From assembly GCA_037176705.1 (NCBI GenBank), contig CM073888.1:43468810-43532809 (forward strand): a DNA stretch of 64,000 nt, written 5' to 3'. The notes under the pieces were generated by a model. It ran no database searches, was not told the origin of the DNA, and worked only from the letters and a program-made list of their open reading frames with translations. The stretch is from Molossus alvarezi (lineage: Eukaryota; Chordata; Mammalia; Chiroptera; Molossidae). Of the stretch, positions 11,381 to 22,984 are shown piece after piece. How positions within the stretch are numbered: the first letter of the stretch is position 1; each line of letters opens with the position of its first letter. A program made the translations under genes and the position numbers.

Positions 11381-13404
11381 TAAATTTTTTAAAAAATATT
11401 TTTAAATCTCTGCCATTGGATGTTTAGTTACAGCCAGCTCCTTGCATTGTCCTCCACCCCAGCTAGGCCCACACCTTACGTTCCCGGGGCTGCAGGGCAG
11501 CATCCAGCCAGCAGGAGGGATGAAGGAAATGTTCTATCTGCCCTGTCCAGGTCTGGGGCCACTAGCCCCAGGTGCCGAGTGAGCAACTGAGATGGGGCTA
11601 GCACAACTTGGAACATGAGTTTCGATTTCATTTAGCTCTAATGTAAGTGTAGAGGGTCCCACGGGGCTGTGGCCACTGCGTCAGAGGGCACAGAGAACAG
11701 AAAGATGTCCTGTGCCTTAGAAAAGTAGTGAATGCTGAAAGGAAAAAATGGTAGTTGACCCCACCCTGCTCCCAGCGGAAAGTCCTGATTTGCTCATGGT
11801 TTTAAGGGAAATCAGGCGGGAAAGTTACCCTGCTGTGTCATCAAGTCAGAATCATAACGAGCAAGGGCTGCAAGAGATAAAAATGAAAGGTCACCGTCTC
11901 TGGAATCTTTCTAATGGAAGCTGTCTTTTCCAGAGGCTCTGAAGAGCCCATCCCCCAGCAGACTGCGGCGAGCAGCCAGGGGGAAGGAAGCATGTTACAG
12001 ATGAACGAGCCGGGGCCCAGGGTTCGCCCAAGGCCCCAGAATCTTGGCAGAGCAAGGACCAGTACCAAGGAGCCCGTCTGCCACAGCTGTAAGCTGGTCA
12101 GAAGCCAGGCCACCTCAAGTTACGGTCCCGCCTGTCCCCTGAAATAAGACCGTCATAGATGTCGGAAAGGCTCTGCTCAGAGAAAGAATTCTGGTGTACT
12201 TTACTCATAACCAGGGCCATCTGGAAGCAATCTCCCGTTCACACGATGGACGTCTCTTCCTCTCTGGCCCTCGCTCTCTCTATAAATCCCATCAGTCCAG
12301 GAACAGCTGCTGGAGCTGCTGGCCCAACGCCAGGGGTGAAGAAGCGGCAGCCCCCTCCCATGCGCCTGTCCCCTGGGCCCCCGGCTTGCTCGGCACCCCA
12401 TGTGGCTGGACAAAGCACAGCAAACACTGATCCTACACCAGAGCACAGTCGTCCTCAGGGACCTGGTGCCACAGAGCCAGCTGTGAGAAACTGTTGTTTC
12501 AGCTCTGTAACATAGATGCTTGCCAGCAAATTATGGCCTGAGAGGACCCAGAGGGCTGCGGGCTGGATCCGGACCGCACAATGCCAGCCAGTGTGCATCA
12601 CGCAAGAGCCGCTCCACACAAAGGGCGGGGGGAGGGGCACCGGCTCGCACGGACTTCAGGGCCGGGATTCTGGCACCAGACCACCAGGCTCAGAAGGTGA
12701 GCGCTCGGCCACAGCAGGGACCAACTCAGCACGGGGGGTGTGGAGGGGGGAGTTCTGTGAAGAAAATGCCTTTGTAAATCAAACCATCAGGCCAGCTATC
12801 TGAGGGGAGGCGAAAGGGGAGGTGGGGTGGCCCAGGAAAAGGCTGATTTCATTATGAAGGCCCTGGTGACAAACCTTTTGTCCTTGGTACAATCTGGGCC
12901 TGCCGAGCTGCTCCACGGTCTCCGAGAAAGCACAGGGGTGGGAGAGAAAGGATCCCCGCCAGGAGGCAACAGACTCATCCTTAATGATGAGACAAGGCTC
13001 CCCTTGCCCACACTTCCTCCCGCCACAGACACGCCGCAGAGAGCGCAGGATGCTCCTCTGATGAGAGCAGGCAGTGTCCTAGGCATCGGAGAGCTGGTTC
13101 TTTGGGGATCCTCCCCACCACCACACCCCAAAATCACACACAGGCTCTTAGTGATGAGTGTGAAGTGTCGTGTTTCCATTTGGCCGTGGTCTACTGGGTC
13201 AGAGAACTAGAAGAGTACTGCTACGGAACCCACCACTCCCGAAACGCTTCGTTTCACCCTCGCGCACCCTCCAGGACTCGAGGAGACATAATCCTGATGG
13301 ACAGAGGTCTCCTGATTAAATTTATGTCACAGCTCAAAACGGAACAATGGTGTCTAGCCTCACCCTCAAGAAAAGTTGACTGGTGCACGGAGCCCTGAGC
13401 CCGA
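11381..13404. other. No gene recognised
   Basis: Unique-looking sequence with short overlapping open frames on both strands and no domain, splice or promoter evidence. No clear mobile element seen. Confidence 0.5.
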
Positions 13405-13625
13405 GTCGGAAAGCTGGGTTCTAGTCCTGGTTCTGACACGTGTGCATTGGTGGAAGCTGAGACAAGCACCTGCTCCCTCTGAGCCTCAGTCTGGTCAACT
13501 GCAAAATGGGAACAGCTTCTCCTCTTACTAGTTGTGTAACCTCGAGCCACTGAGCCTGTGCCTCAGTTTCCTCATCTGTAAAAGGTGTCTCGCTCATAGG
13601 ATGGTTAAATATGAGAAATCATGTA
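13405..13625 (+). repeat. MIR SINE relic, long copy
   Basis: Contains 'tctagtcctggttctgacac', 'gtgtaacctcgagc', then 'cctcagtttcctcatctgta' and 'aaaggtgtctcgctc': nearly the whole MIR consensus in order. There may be an internal duplication, because 'gcctcagtctggtcaactgc' precedes it. Confidence 0.75.
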
Positions 13626-13881
13626 CAGCTCTCCCATTAACCGTCAGCACCCCCCCACTGCTGTCATGATTCGTAGGGGACAAGGGGGACATAAGAATTT
13701 CTACAACTAGGTATTTACTACAAGGATTAAACAAACAGCTGTGCAACAGGACCCTTGATTTGTTAGACAGCTTTCAGAGAAACGGAGTTCAGAGGCCAAG
13801 CTGAATTCTGAAGCCAAGAATCAGAGGGGCTAGGCAAGGGCGTATCTGTGCCCTTGAGCACAAGGCATCCAAACACGCACC

Positions 13882-14218
13882 AGTTGACACTTGAGCAATG
13901 TGGGGCTTAGGGTGCCAACCCCCACACAGTGGAAAATCCACATGCAACTTTCAACTCCCCAGAAACTTCACTACAGCTGCCCCTCGGTATCTACAGGGGA
14001 TTGGTTCCAGGACCCCCACGATACCAAAATCTGTAGGTGCTCAGGGCCCTTGTATAAAACAGGGTAGCACGATGCTCAGTCAGCCCTCCCTCCGCATCTG
14101 CCATTTCCAGTCCGCAGGTGGTTGAATTCATGGATGAAAAACCCAGGGATACAGAGGCCGACTGTATATTCATTGAAAAATCCACATGTAAGTGGACCTG
14201 TGCAGTTCAAAGGTCAAC
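13882..14218. mobile_element. Tigger-type DNA transposon relic (outer)
   Basis: The left end 'cagttgacacttgagcaatg' and right end 'gtgcagttcaaaggtcaact' form the inverted termini of a Tigger (pogo-like, TA-target) MITE. The parts 'ggaaaatccacatgcaac' and 'gaaaaatccacatgtaag' belong to the same element. It is interrupted by a second Tigger at 13975-14165. Confidence 0.6.
13975..14165. mobile_element. Tigger/MER2-like MITE nested in another Tigger
   Basis: Begins 'cagctgcccctcggtatcta' and ends 'atacagaggccgactg', flanked on both sides by TA, the Tigger target. The interior includes 'ttggttccaggaccccca' and 'gataccaaaatctgtagg'. It interrupts the outer Tigger, so it inserted later. Confidence 0.65.
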
Positions 14219-14704
14219 TCTGATTTCAGGCTTTCCTGGGGGAAAAGCCATCCGTCCTCATCTTCTTCACGGAATTGCCGGCTCAGAAAGGCAGCATTGT
14301 GGTCCCATGCTTTTTAAAGTCCTAAACAATAACTGCTGGGTCTGAGATTTTCCTTCAGAGGTTAAAATCGTCTTTCAAATGAATCCATTCACGTTAAGGG
14401 CGGGAGTTGGTTTTAAACTTCCCGACTTCTTTCAAGGAAGACATCAAGAGCTCCCCTTTACCTTAAACATCACTTTCAAATCAAAAGTAAACGCAGGTAG
14501 GAAGTAGTGCAAAGGTGCACGCGAATCTCTGCTCATGGTCCAAGTTGAGAGCCAGAGCCAGGTAAGGGACCACGCCGGAAAAGTCAGCAAATCCTGGCTG
14601 AGGAAGCCCTTCTCCACCGGGCTCCTCGGTGATTCGGTGTGGAGTTCCATACGTGACATTCAGCCCGCTTACGGACTGTTTATAAACTAGGACCATGCTA
14701 GCAC

Positions 14705-14730
14705 TGTGTGTGTGTGTGTGTGTGTGTTTA
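14705..14730. repeat. (TG)n microsatellite
   Basis: About eleven TG dinucleotides in a row. The surroundings (14219-15785) have no recognised gene. Confidence 0.95.
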
Positions 14731-15787
14731 AGAGAGAGCATGTAAACTTGGATACAATCTACACTGAAAAAATTATGAAACAGAGGTAACCTTTAGCCAT
14801 TTGTTCACCAAGTTCGTTTTTACTGTTTAGATCGATTTGCCTCTCTGGCATAGAAAGAACAGACAAACAGCCTTGCCTCAAGCTCAGCACGTCTCATATG
14901 CCAGTTCCTCCTTCCTACCCTTCCCGCTGACAGACCCTCCTCAATGTCCCCCTGCCCCCTCCACTCTGTCAATCACGCCCCTTTCTTCCCTTCACCCAGT
15001 AAGTAACAGGCACAGGACCAGGCGTGGGGCTCCCCCTCAGGAGGCTTATCCACCACTTGAAGAGACATATTTAAACAGATAATTGAAATAATTAATGACT
15101 TACCTCTTACATTTATCCCTTGGCCTATATAATTAGTTTCTTGTTCATTTCCTTTCTTTGTCTGTTTTCTGCTTCCATCCCTCCATTTGGCCCTTGAGAT
15201 CTTGCACGTCTATTTCCATGACTTTTTCCCTGGGTACCTGTCTCTGCTGTCTCTCCTAGTCAGTGTCCTTCAAACTCCGCTTAGAACCACGTCCCTAAGA
15301 CACTGCTTTAATATTCCTTCTGCTTCTCAGAAACACACAAGAGCAGCCCACAGCCTCCCTCAGCAAACCTAATGTCCCTGCCTGGTCTCCTTCCTCCCTG
15401 ACTGCGTTCTCTCAGTATCAGATCAGTCTGCTTTCCCAGATGCTCCCCCTCTTCTTGGCTAGTCTGCTCGCTGTCTCTTAGATCGACTCCTTTGGTGTAT
15501 GTATTTACAATCATCTGGTTCTTGACCTGGGATGCCTTTCCTGTCATAGTCCAAATTCTGCAAAATCTAGACCAAACCCCACCATGCTTTTCCAAATCAG
15601 AGTAGCCCTCACCTTCAACTTTTTTGTAAGAATTCTGGTTTTACCGATTGAATATAAATGAAGTCACAGAGAACACCCAGTTAGGTTAGGGCAGTGATTC
15701 TCAATCCTTTTCTTCTCATGGCACACTTCAACTAATTACGAAAATTCTGCGGCACACCAAAAAATACATTTTTTGCTGAGCTGACAA

Positions 15788-16304
15788 AAAAATAGGTATA
15801 ATTTTTTTTTTTTAAATCCTCACCCAAGGACATTTTTGCATTTATTTTCAGACAGAGCGGGAGGGAGAGAAGGGGAAGAGACAGAGAGAAACATTGATGT
15901 GAGAGAGACACATCGACTGGTTGCCACCCACATGGCCCCAACCCAGGCTGGGGACAAACTGCAACCAAGGTACATGCCCTTAGCACAGCGGTTCTCAACC
16001 TTCCTAATGCTGTGACCCTTTAATACAGTTCCTCATGTTGTATGTGGGTGTATCTGCATGTGGGCGGACCCGCCTGGAGACGGATAGAGGAGCGGTGTCT
16101 CGGTTCCTAAGACCATCAGAAATAAGTGTTTTCTGATGGTCTTAGGTGACCCCTGTGAAAGGGTCATTCGACCCCCAAAGGAGTCGCAACCCACAGGTTG
16201 AGAACCATTGCCTTAGCAGGAACTGAACCCAGGACTCTCTGGTCCATGGGCCAACGCTCTAACCACTGAGCAAAATCAGCCAGGGCAAAAATAGGTATAA
16301 TTTT
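15788..16304 (-). mobile_element. Ves SINE (minus strand) carrying a nested SPIN element
   Basis: An 18-bp target-site duplication (aaaaataggtataatttt) lies at 15788-15805 and 16287-16304. The SINE body runs between them: poly-T, 'cctcacccaaggacattttt', then the tRNA-like head ending 'cagccagggc' at 16286. It is split by a SPIN insertion at 15986-16210. Ves SINEs are tRNA-derived, Pol III-transcribed and mobilised by L1. Confidence 0.95.
15986..16210. mobile_element. SPIN-type non-autonomous hAT transposon
   Basis: A 225-bp element starts 'cagcggttctcaacc' and ends 'ggttgagaaccattg', giving near-perfect inverted termini. It is flanked by a perfect 8-bp duplication CCTTAGCA (15978-15985 and 16211-16218), as hAT transposases make. 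It shows the hallmark 'cctttaatacagttcctca' and 'gaaagggtcattcgaccccc' and an internal palindrome around 16110-16146 (taagaccatcagaaa and its complement). SPIN elements are known from a patchy set of tetrapods, including Myotis bats, and are attributed to horizontal transfer. There is no transposase gene; movement would have been in trans. Confidence 0.9.
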
Positions 16305-17279
16305 GAGTCATCCACACTGGACGGCTATTGTTGTGGTAGCTGTTGTCATTTTTTTCTTTGACAGGCTAAGGGAAAAGAGGTCAGTGCCCCTGACTAAATA
16401 GGTATTGCAAGTTTTCAAAATTCTTGCAGCACACCCGCTGAAAATAAACCCTAAAACTGAGCACTGCAAATACAGTGGACCCTTTCTGGTGAATATGTGC
16501 ACATTTTCGAAGTAAATATTTTAGGCTTTGAGGGTCCTATGGTGTCTGTTGCAACTACTCAATTGCCCCAATGGAACATGAAGATAGCCAAAGAACATAC
16601 ACAAACAAATATGACTGCATTAAAATTTTTTTATAAGAAGGGGCCACAGGTAAAGTTTGCCTTTTGGGCCAGTTTGTGGGGCCAGTTTGTGAGTCCCGTT
16701 GTAGAACAAGAGTGGACGCAGCTGAGGATTTCCTCTTCTGGATGGCAAATCACAAGAAGTGCCTTAGATCAGCCCCTTATCTTCCCGGGGTAGCTCAACT
16801 CTTGCTTTAAGACAGTATGTACCCCGGGAGGAGATTCCCAGCCTAGAAGTCATCAACACGGGAATTTGGGCTGTGACCATCTGTTATATCTATTTTGGTC
16901 AATGAAGAAGAGATAATGGAATCCTCTTCGTTTCCTGTGTTGGAGATACGGCGAGGAGAGAGTCCCTGGTCTCACTCCCCAGCTATCCTCAGACTGGCAA
17001 GGGGCTCACTGGTCCGGACCACAGGGCCTACGGGGAAATCTCTGCCCACGCCCCCTGCTGGCACTGCTCTCATCGATGCCTTCCTCCAACCCTAGTACAC
17101 ACAAGTACTTGGTCATCGTATTTACTTTTCAGATGGAAAAAAACAGATGAGTTTCTTAGTCACCGTTAGCCCCTGAGCCACATCCGAAATGGTTTTGTGC
17201 TTAGACAGGTGTGATTTGGGAGTAAGAGGCCCCTGCCAAGATTTCTTATTTCAATTTGAATGTGATAAAATAATGAGGG

Positions 17280-17430
17280 TAGCTCATTACTTCTAGTCCT
17301 TACAATGACCCTTCAGAGAGTGTATTTTTTTCACCATACCCATGGAAAATGGGGCTCATAGGAGTGAAGCAGTTTATGCAACTTTGCCCATTTACAGAGG
17401 TCAGAGTTAGGGTGCAATCCAAGTCAGTCT
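17280..17430 (+). repeat. MIR relic
   Basis: Includes 'tagtccttacaatgaccctt', then 'ccatggaaaatggggctcat' and later 'cagagttagggtgcaatcc', in MIR order. The stretch 16305-17279 holds no recognised feature. Confidence 0.5.
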
Positions 17431-19140
17431 GGCTCAATAAACCTCTGGTCCATTCCTTCAAGACCACGGCCTCAAAAACCAAGTTTAACGTGTTTTTAAA
17501 GCCCTCAAATGCTCGCTCTGTGTAAAGTGAGGAATTACGTCAGCTTTGTGGGGTTCACTGTCCCCAAGGAGAACCTCTGAGAAGCAGATAGGCAAACCAG
17601 CCCCTGTGACTTGGGGACTGCCAGGGGCAAACAGCAGAGGCAGCGGTACCCCTGTCCCTTGAGCACACCCCCAGGTCGCTGGTACACCCCTGATCTAAAC
17701 TGCACCAGGGGCCTGTGATGGTGGTACTTCCTCCACACACACCTTGGCGGTGGGCGGAGGGAGGCGTGTTCTTACCAGCCTGTCATATTAAAGTCCCTGT
17801 AGAGCATCTTCTTTCCAAGTTCTTTTCTCTGCACTCTCCTTGGAAACTCCAAATGTGTGAATTCATTTCCCAGCAAGTGCGGCTGCATGAATGCCTAGTA
17901 GCAAAAAGAAAAGGGGGAAAAAAAACAAACCCACACACAGATTTAGAAGGAAAAAATAAGACTCAAGGATGTTTTGCAAATTGAGACAGTCCATATTTCA
18001 AAAACAAATCGCTCTCATATTTTAAGGAAAATAAATAGATTTAAGACTCTCAGTGCCAAAGAAAACCACCCACTTAACGTATCAAGGGATGTAACTTCTT
18101 CATTTGAGAGGAAAAATTAATTGTTGATCAAAGACATGCATCGTCAGGAAGAGACGGAGTTTCTCCCAAGGTTAGCTTTGTACTTCACATCCAAGGTCGG
18201 TTCACTTTCTGCAGGCACGTGGGTGCCGCCGCCAGCTCACCCTCCGCCTTGGCTTTCTCTGCTGTCCTCCTAGTGACCTTGGCGTGGCCTCTGAAACCTG
18301 CGAGTCTCCACGTCAACACAATGGCCCGAGAGCGGGCTGGGCTGGACGCCCTCCATTTTGCTCTGCGGTAATTTGATCATGTAATTGGAAGACTATTCCA
18401 CAGCAGATGGCTCCTTCCCCTCCCCCAAATCCCTGTTCACACTACAAAAGTATCGCGCAAACAGCCGCTTAGGGAATTGCTCTGAAACAACAAACAGTCT
18501 CATTGTCACGTTCAGAATTCAGATCCAGCTCCGCGGCAGAGGAGCTGGCCCCGCGCGCTTCCTGCAGAGGCCTCACCGCGAGCCCCCAGCCCAGGCGCAG
18601 CCTGCTCAGCGCGGGATGAGCCTTCGCTCTCTGGCTGGGGAGAGTGGGCAGAGCAAACCGCGGCCGGCACTGCAGGAAAGCAAGGGACCCCTGCTGCAGG
18701 ACAGATGGCCGTGTCCGCAGTCCACGGGAACCGGGCATCTCCCACATCTCCTTCCCAGGCCCCCACGCCGGCGGACCTGCCGCTGATTCCCACAGTGGCT
18801 TCAGGGGTATTCGTCAGGTGGTGGCCACCAGAGTGCAATGTATCGGGAGTGAAAGGAAGAGAGCTGAACTGTCACCGGGCGGTGGGGTTTGGCCAGAGAA
18901 CTCACAGCCAGGGACTCTGAGCCGGCAAGGGGACAGACAGGCAGGCAGGCCTGGGGTTGGGACCCTGAGGAGGGGAACCTCCTCACTGCGGGCTGCAGCC
19001 CCAGCCGGTTCCCGGTCTGATGGGAATTTGAGCTCCTCTTCGAGGGGCCCTGCAGATGGGGATCAAGCACCCTCAACTGGGCTCCATAGAGAGGCTCCGG
19101 GGAAGGAAGGAAGGGAACTGATACTAGCAGGCAGGCCAGT
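17431..19140. other. Unique DNA, partly GC-rich, with AT-rich candidate regulatory core
   Basis: Open frames of up to 240 codons (18385-18786, 18644-19366 plus; 18512-18838 minus) coincide with G+C-rich sequence and overlap on both strands, with no domain evidence. Motifs such as 'aaaaattaattgttgatcaa' near 18112 and 'ggtaatttgatcatgtaatt' near 18367 resemble conserved enhancer sequence. Coding status is not supported. Confidence 0.35.
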
Positions 19141-19144
19141 GGCG

Positions 19145-19345
19145 GGGGCTGTGGGTAAGAGGGACTTGGGTTTGACTCTAAGCTCTGCATTGATAATCTG
19201 TAAGCTGTGCGCTTTTAGGGGGTTAACTTCGCAGGCCTCAGTTTTTGTTTTTTATCTGTACAATGAGATTAATTATATAGCCATCTCACATTATTTTAAT
19301 AATGAAATGATGTTTATAATGCACTTACCATGGTTGTCTCTGTTC
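19145..19345 (+). repeat. MIR relic
   Basis: Contains 'tgggtttgactctaagctct', 'ggcctcagtttttg', 'ttatctgtacaatgag' in MIR order. A further MIR/L2-like piece follows at about 19385-19450. Confidence 0.6.
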
Positions 19346-19655
19346 ATACGAGAAAATAATGATTAAATTATCCATTTAATAATTATAGAGGCCCATTACA
19401 TCCTGAGTCCTAAGCTAAGTGCTTTGCGAGTTCTCATTTCACCCTCCCAATCACCTCCCTGGCCACATCATTTGTGCAAAATAAAAATATGAGTCTCTGC
19501 CAGTCCCATCCAGACCGTGCCAGTGGGCAGAGCCCAGCAGGGCCCTGTGCCAGCCACAGCCCAGGAGGCCAGCTGTGCCCACAGGGCAGATACTGCTCTT
19601 TCCCCTCTGTCCGTCCACCCGCAAAGACAAGGGAATGGAGGCTGAAAAAGTCAAT

Positions 19656-19872
19656 AAAGAGTAGCATCTCTGGCCCGGCTGGTGTGGCTCAGTGGATTGA
19701 GTGCCGTCCCATGGACTGAGAGGTCCCAGTTCGATTCCCGTCAGGGCACATGCCTGGGTTGTGGGCTCGATCCTCAGTAGGGCGTGTACAGGAGGCAGCC
19801 GATGGATGTTTCTCTCTCACATATGTGTTTCTCTTTCTCTCTCTCTAAAAAAAAAAAAAAAGAGTAGCATCT
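19656..19872 (+). mobile_element. Ves SINE (plus strand)
   Basis: The body at about 19671-19860 begins 'ggcccggctggtgtggctca', has B box 'agttcgattcc', and ends in a CT stretch and poly-A. The target duplication 'agagtagcatct' is at 19658-19669 and 19861-19872. Confidence 0.95.
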
Positions 19873-19964
19873 TGTACATGCCCTGGATCACCTCTCAGAC
19901 CTTGGGACTGTCCAGCATGCAGTTCTTGTCACACCCCCTACATCTCAAGCTGGACCCTCTCATT

Positions 19965-20120
19965 TAGGGGTTACTATGTCCCAGACACTTGAAATGCTTT
20001 GTATAACCACCCCAACAATACTACAAAGAATGTTCCATAGACTCAATTTCCAAATGAGGAAACCAAGGCCCAGAGAGGTTAAGACACCTAGCCCAAGGTT
20101 ATCAGCCAGGACTGGGTAGT
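19965..20120 (+). repeat. MIR relic
   Basis: Contains 'aaatgaggaaaccaaggccc' and 'agagaggttaagacacctag', the MIR 3' core. Confidence 0.7.
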
Positions 20121-20167
20121 TCTACAGGCTGAGCTTAGTAGCATGCCCATACCCCTGTCCTAACCCT

Positions 20168-20456
20168 TATGTTGGCCCTTTATTTATTGATTTATTTTAT
20201 TCCTTACCCAAGGATACTTTTCTATTTATCATCAGATAGAGTGGGAGGGAGGGAGGGAGAAAGAGAAGGAGGGAGAGAGGGACAGAGAGAAACATCAACA
20301 TGATAGAGCCACATCGACTGGCTGCCTCCTGCATGACCCTACCAGGGCCAGGGACAAACCACAACTGAGGTATGGAATCAAACCCTTGACTCATTGGTCC
20401 GTGGGCCAACACTCTAACCACTGAGCCAAATCGGTCAGGACTATGTTGGCCCTTTA
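20168..20456 (-). mobile_element. Ves SINE (minus strand)
   Basis: Body 20183-20441 with a 15-bp target duplication tatgttggcccttta at 20168-20182 and 20442-20456. Contains the reverse head 'ctctaaccactgagcc' and an AG-rich tail region. Confidence 0.95.
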
Positions 20457-20858
20457 ACCTACCCATACGCACATTTAGAAAAAAACAATAAGGGGGCAAC
20501 AAAAGGCCCATGACCTCGTGGCTCCTAGACCACACGCCATCAGAATCACAAAGAGGTACCGTGAGGACCCCTCAGCAACAGCGAGACCTGCACGCGGCCT
20601 GGCCACAGAGACGCTCCTGACATGCTCTGATAACAAGTCACTAGAAGAAGTCACTTTATACTACGAGAGATGCAATGAACCAACGCAAATCTATACAGAA
20701 GAATTCTATGCCGTCATTTACAAATGTCCCAGAGAATGTGACAACACAGAGGTGATATATTCATAAAAAATAGGTTATCAAACAATATGTGTGAGTGTGA
20801 GAGCTTATGTGCAGTGTGTCATATATTCACCGATCTTTATGTGAGATGTACATGTGTA

Positions 20859-20978
20859 CACAGTCATCCCTCTATATCCGCAGATGCTGACTGTATACAT
20901 TGCTCTATGCCGTTTTATATAAGGGACCTGGGCATCCGTGGAGATCCTGGAACCAATCCCTCACAGACATGGCGGGGC
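20859..20978. mobile_element. Tigger/MER2-like MITE, internally deleted
   Basis: Starts 'cagtcatccctctatatccg' and ends near 'ggggcaactgta'. The middle 'ttttatataagggacctggg' and 'gatcctggaaccaatccctc' is typical of the same family as the nested copy at 13975. Flanking TA is consistent with a TA target. Confidence 0.55.
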
Positions 20979-21339
20979 AACTGTACATAAATGAGTGGGT
21001 GTGTTTAAATATGGATACACCACACACGTATATTACTAACAAACACATTCCATACCAAGGTCATTCCCAAGTACATTTCTTCGCCAGCCCCAGTGACGAA
21101 GGAGTAAACATGCAGAGCACCAGGCGCTTTGCCTCCTAACTGGAGGGTGAGCGGGCCTCTGCTATGTTCATCCGGGCGCCTCATGCCCTTTCACCCACGC
21201 CCCCTGCATGGCCAGCTGTGTCAGGTCTGCCCAGGCAGATGCCCGGGGGGTGGCTGGAACGCCTTGGCACCTCCGCTGTCTGCAGAGGCTGCTCCCCTCA
21301 TCCTTCTCCCTCGAGGATGGTCGGGCTCAAAGGGGCCTT

Positions 21340-21581
21340 AAAGACTGACATCCGGCCCAGCGGGTGTGGCTCAGTGGTTGAGTGTCGACCCATGCACCAA
21401 GAGGTTGCCAGTTCAATTCCCAGTCAGGGCACATGCCTACGTTGTGGGCCTAATCCCCAATGGGGGCATGCAGGAAGCAGCCAATCAATGCTCTCTCTCA
21501 TTTATGTTTCTATCTCTCTTTCCCTTCCTCTCTCTCTAAAAACAATAAAGAGAAAAAATAAAAAAATAAAAGACTGACATC
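21340..21581 (+). mobile_element. Ves SINE (plus strand)
   Basis: Body 21353-21568 flanked by 13-bp duplications aaagactgacatc at 21340-21352 and 21569-21581. Has the tRNA-like head 'gtgtggctcagtggttgagt', B box 'agttcaattccc' and a CT plus A-rich tail. Confidence 0.95.
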
Positions 21582-22571
21582 TGTAGCCCCTTCCCAGGCA
21601 GAGCCTCTCAGGGTGTCAACAAACTGCCTGCTTCTCCTATGATAACAAAAGGCCATTGGGTTTCATCAAGGTTGGACGCCCTTTATTAGCTGACCATGAT
21701 TTTATTACCTCTGGAGGGAAAAAGCTGCCTATTAAACAATGCACAATGCTTTCTCGCTACTTACAATTTTTATTTTATTCTTTTCAAAAAAGCTCCTTTA
21801 GACCTAGACAAACCTTTGCTATCTACCCCTATCATGTATATGTGCTAAGGCACCTACAAGTGAAGTATATTGGCTAAGGTTTTCCAAACCTTGTTCACGT
21901 TGAGAATCCAACAGCTCTCATCAGTGGTGACCCTGAGTCATTCGTGCTCCAGCTCTTCCACACAGCGGCCGTGTCCCCTGAGGCAGCATTTCTTACTAAT
22001 CCACAAAAGAACAACAAGCCTCAAAGCCGGGGTGCGAAGTTCTTAAGTCAGCTTTGCAATCATCTAGAGCCCGCTTACTTCTGACTCCCGCTTCGGAATG
22101 TGGCCGAACGAGTCCGGTCGCACCTCCCCAGCCCCTGCCTGCACACAACGGGTTGGATCCAAAAAGGTTCAAAGAGCACTTTGCTTTTGTCTGCAGGGCT
22201 TTCTTCTAAGCCGCTGGACTCCCATCCCTGCAAGTGTGGTGCTGCTCTTTTGATGTTCGTACACGCCCGAGAGATGACATCCACAGCATGCCTGCCATCT
22301 GGCTGACAGCAACAATCAAATGTAAAACGTCCCGGCTTCAGATATGTCAGAAAGTGAAAAAAAGGCACCTTCGCTCTGAGGAAATGCTGTAATATCCAGC
22401 CCCCCTTGGTACTGATGTTGTGCCGGCATGTTTATAACCCATAATTGATGATTGGTAAATTCTTGTGCTGCTCCATAATTGATGATTGGGAAAGTCACTG
22501 TGGGCCCTCTAGCTGAACCTGTTTAGTCAAAATAACCTCAGTAAATTGGAATACTCCCTGAACCAAGAAAT
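21582..22571. other. No gene recognised; short direct repeat
   Basis: Unique-looking DNA. A 17-bp motif ccataattgatgattgg occurs twice, near 22439 and 22471. A minus-strand open frame at 22075-22368 has a plausible donor-like end at about 22075, but no domain and no clear acceptor. Confidence 0.4.
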
Positions 22572-22984
22572 TGTTGGGAGCCGGCTATGTGTCTGACAGA
22601 GTCCACAGAGCCTGGAGGTCTTGAGTCAGAGATCGACCTTCTCCACAATCTCAAGGAATCAGGTTTGCACTGTGTTTGTGCAGCTCGGGGCTAAGTGTGA
22701 CCCCATGTACCTTGAACTACCTGGGAGAGCCTGGGTGTTCCTGGGCGTTCCTCTTATCCGTAAGGCAAACTAATTCTATACAGCACTGCTGTGGCCCTGG
22801 GCATTCTGTCAAGAAGATCCTCTTTGCTGTAAGGTATAAAAGCATGTAATAAAGTGTATCGGGGCTGATTCCGAAGACTCTGTCACAGGGGTGTTCGGAA
22901 TCAGATGCCAGCCGGTTCATCAACGGCTCTTCTTTGGACTTTAATTCTCTAGTGGTCTTTCTTTGACTCTGTCGCGTCACAACA
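22572..22984 (+). mobile_element. Solo LTR of an endogenous retrovirus (class II-like)
   Basis: A 413-bp unit starts TGTTGG and ends CAACA, i.e. TG...CA with a 5-bp inverted terminal match. It holds a TATA box (tataaaag, 22835-22842) and a polyadenylation signal (aataaa, 22848-22853) immediately after. That close TATA/AATAAA spacing resembles class II (betaretrovirus-like) LTRs. No gag, pol or env sequence lies on either side, so it is a solo LTR. No 4-6 bp target duplication is visible (agaaat versus atgtca). Confidence 0.7.
22835..22853 (+). promoter_or_regulatory. LTR TATA box and polyA signal
   Basis: TATAAAAG at 22835 and AATAAA at 22848 sit in the solo LTR and would mark the U3/R area. 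Confidence 0.55.

Noticed and set aside
18644..19366. 240-codon plus-strand ORF as a gene
   Set aside because: It runs into a MIR relic at its end, overlaps open minus frames and has no domain.
19671..19780. tRNA gene from A and B box-like motifs
   Set aside because: The motifs belong to Ves SINEs, which are tRNA-derived but do not fold as functional tRNAs. The same applies to all Ves copies.
22075..22368. Minus-strand 97-codon ORF ending at a donor-like site
   Set aside because: No convincing acceptor, no domain, and unremarkable composition.
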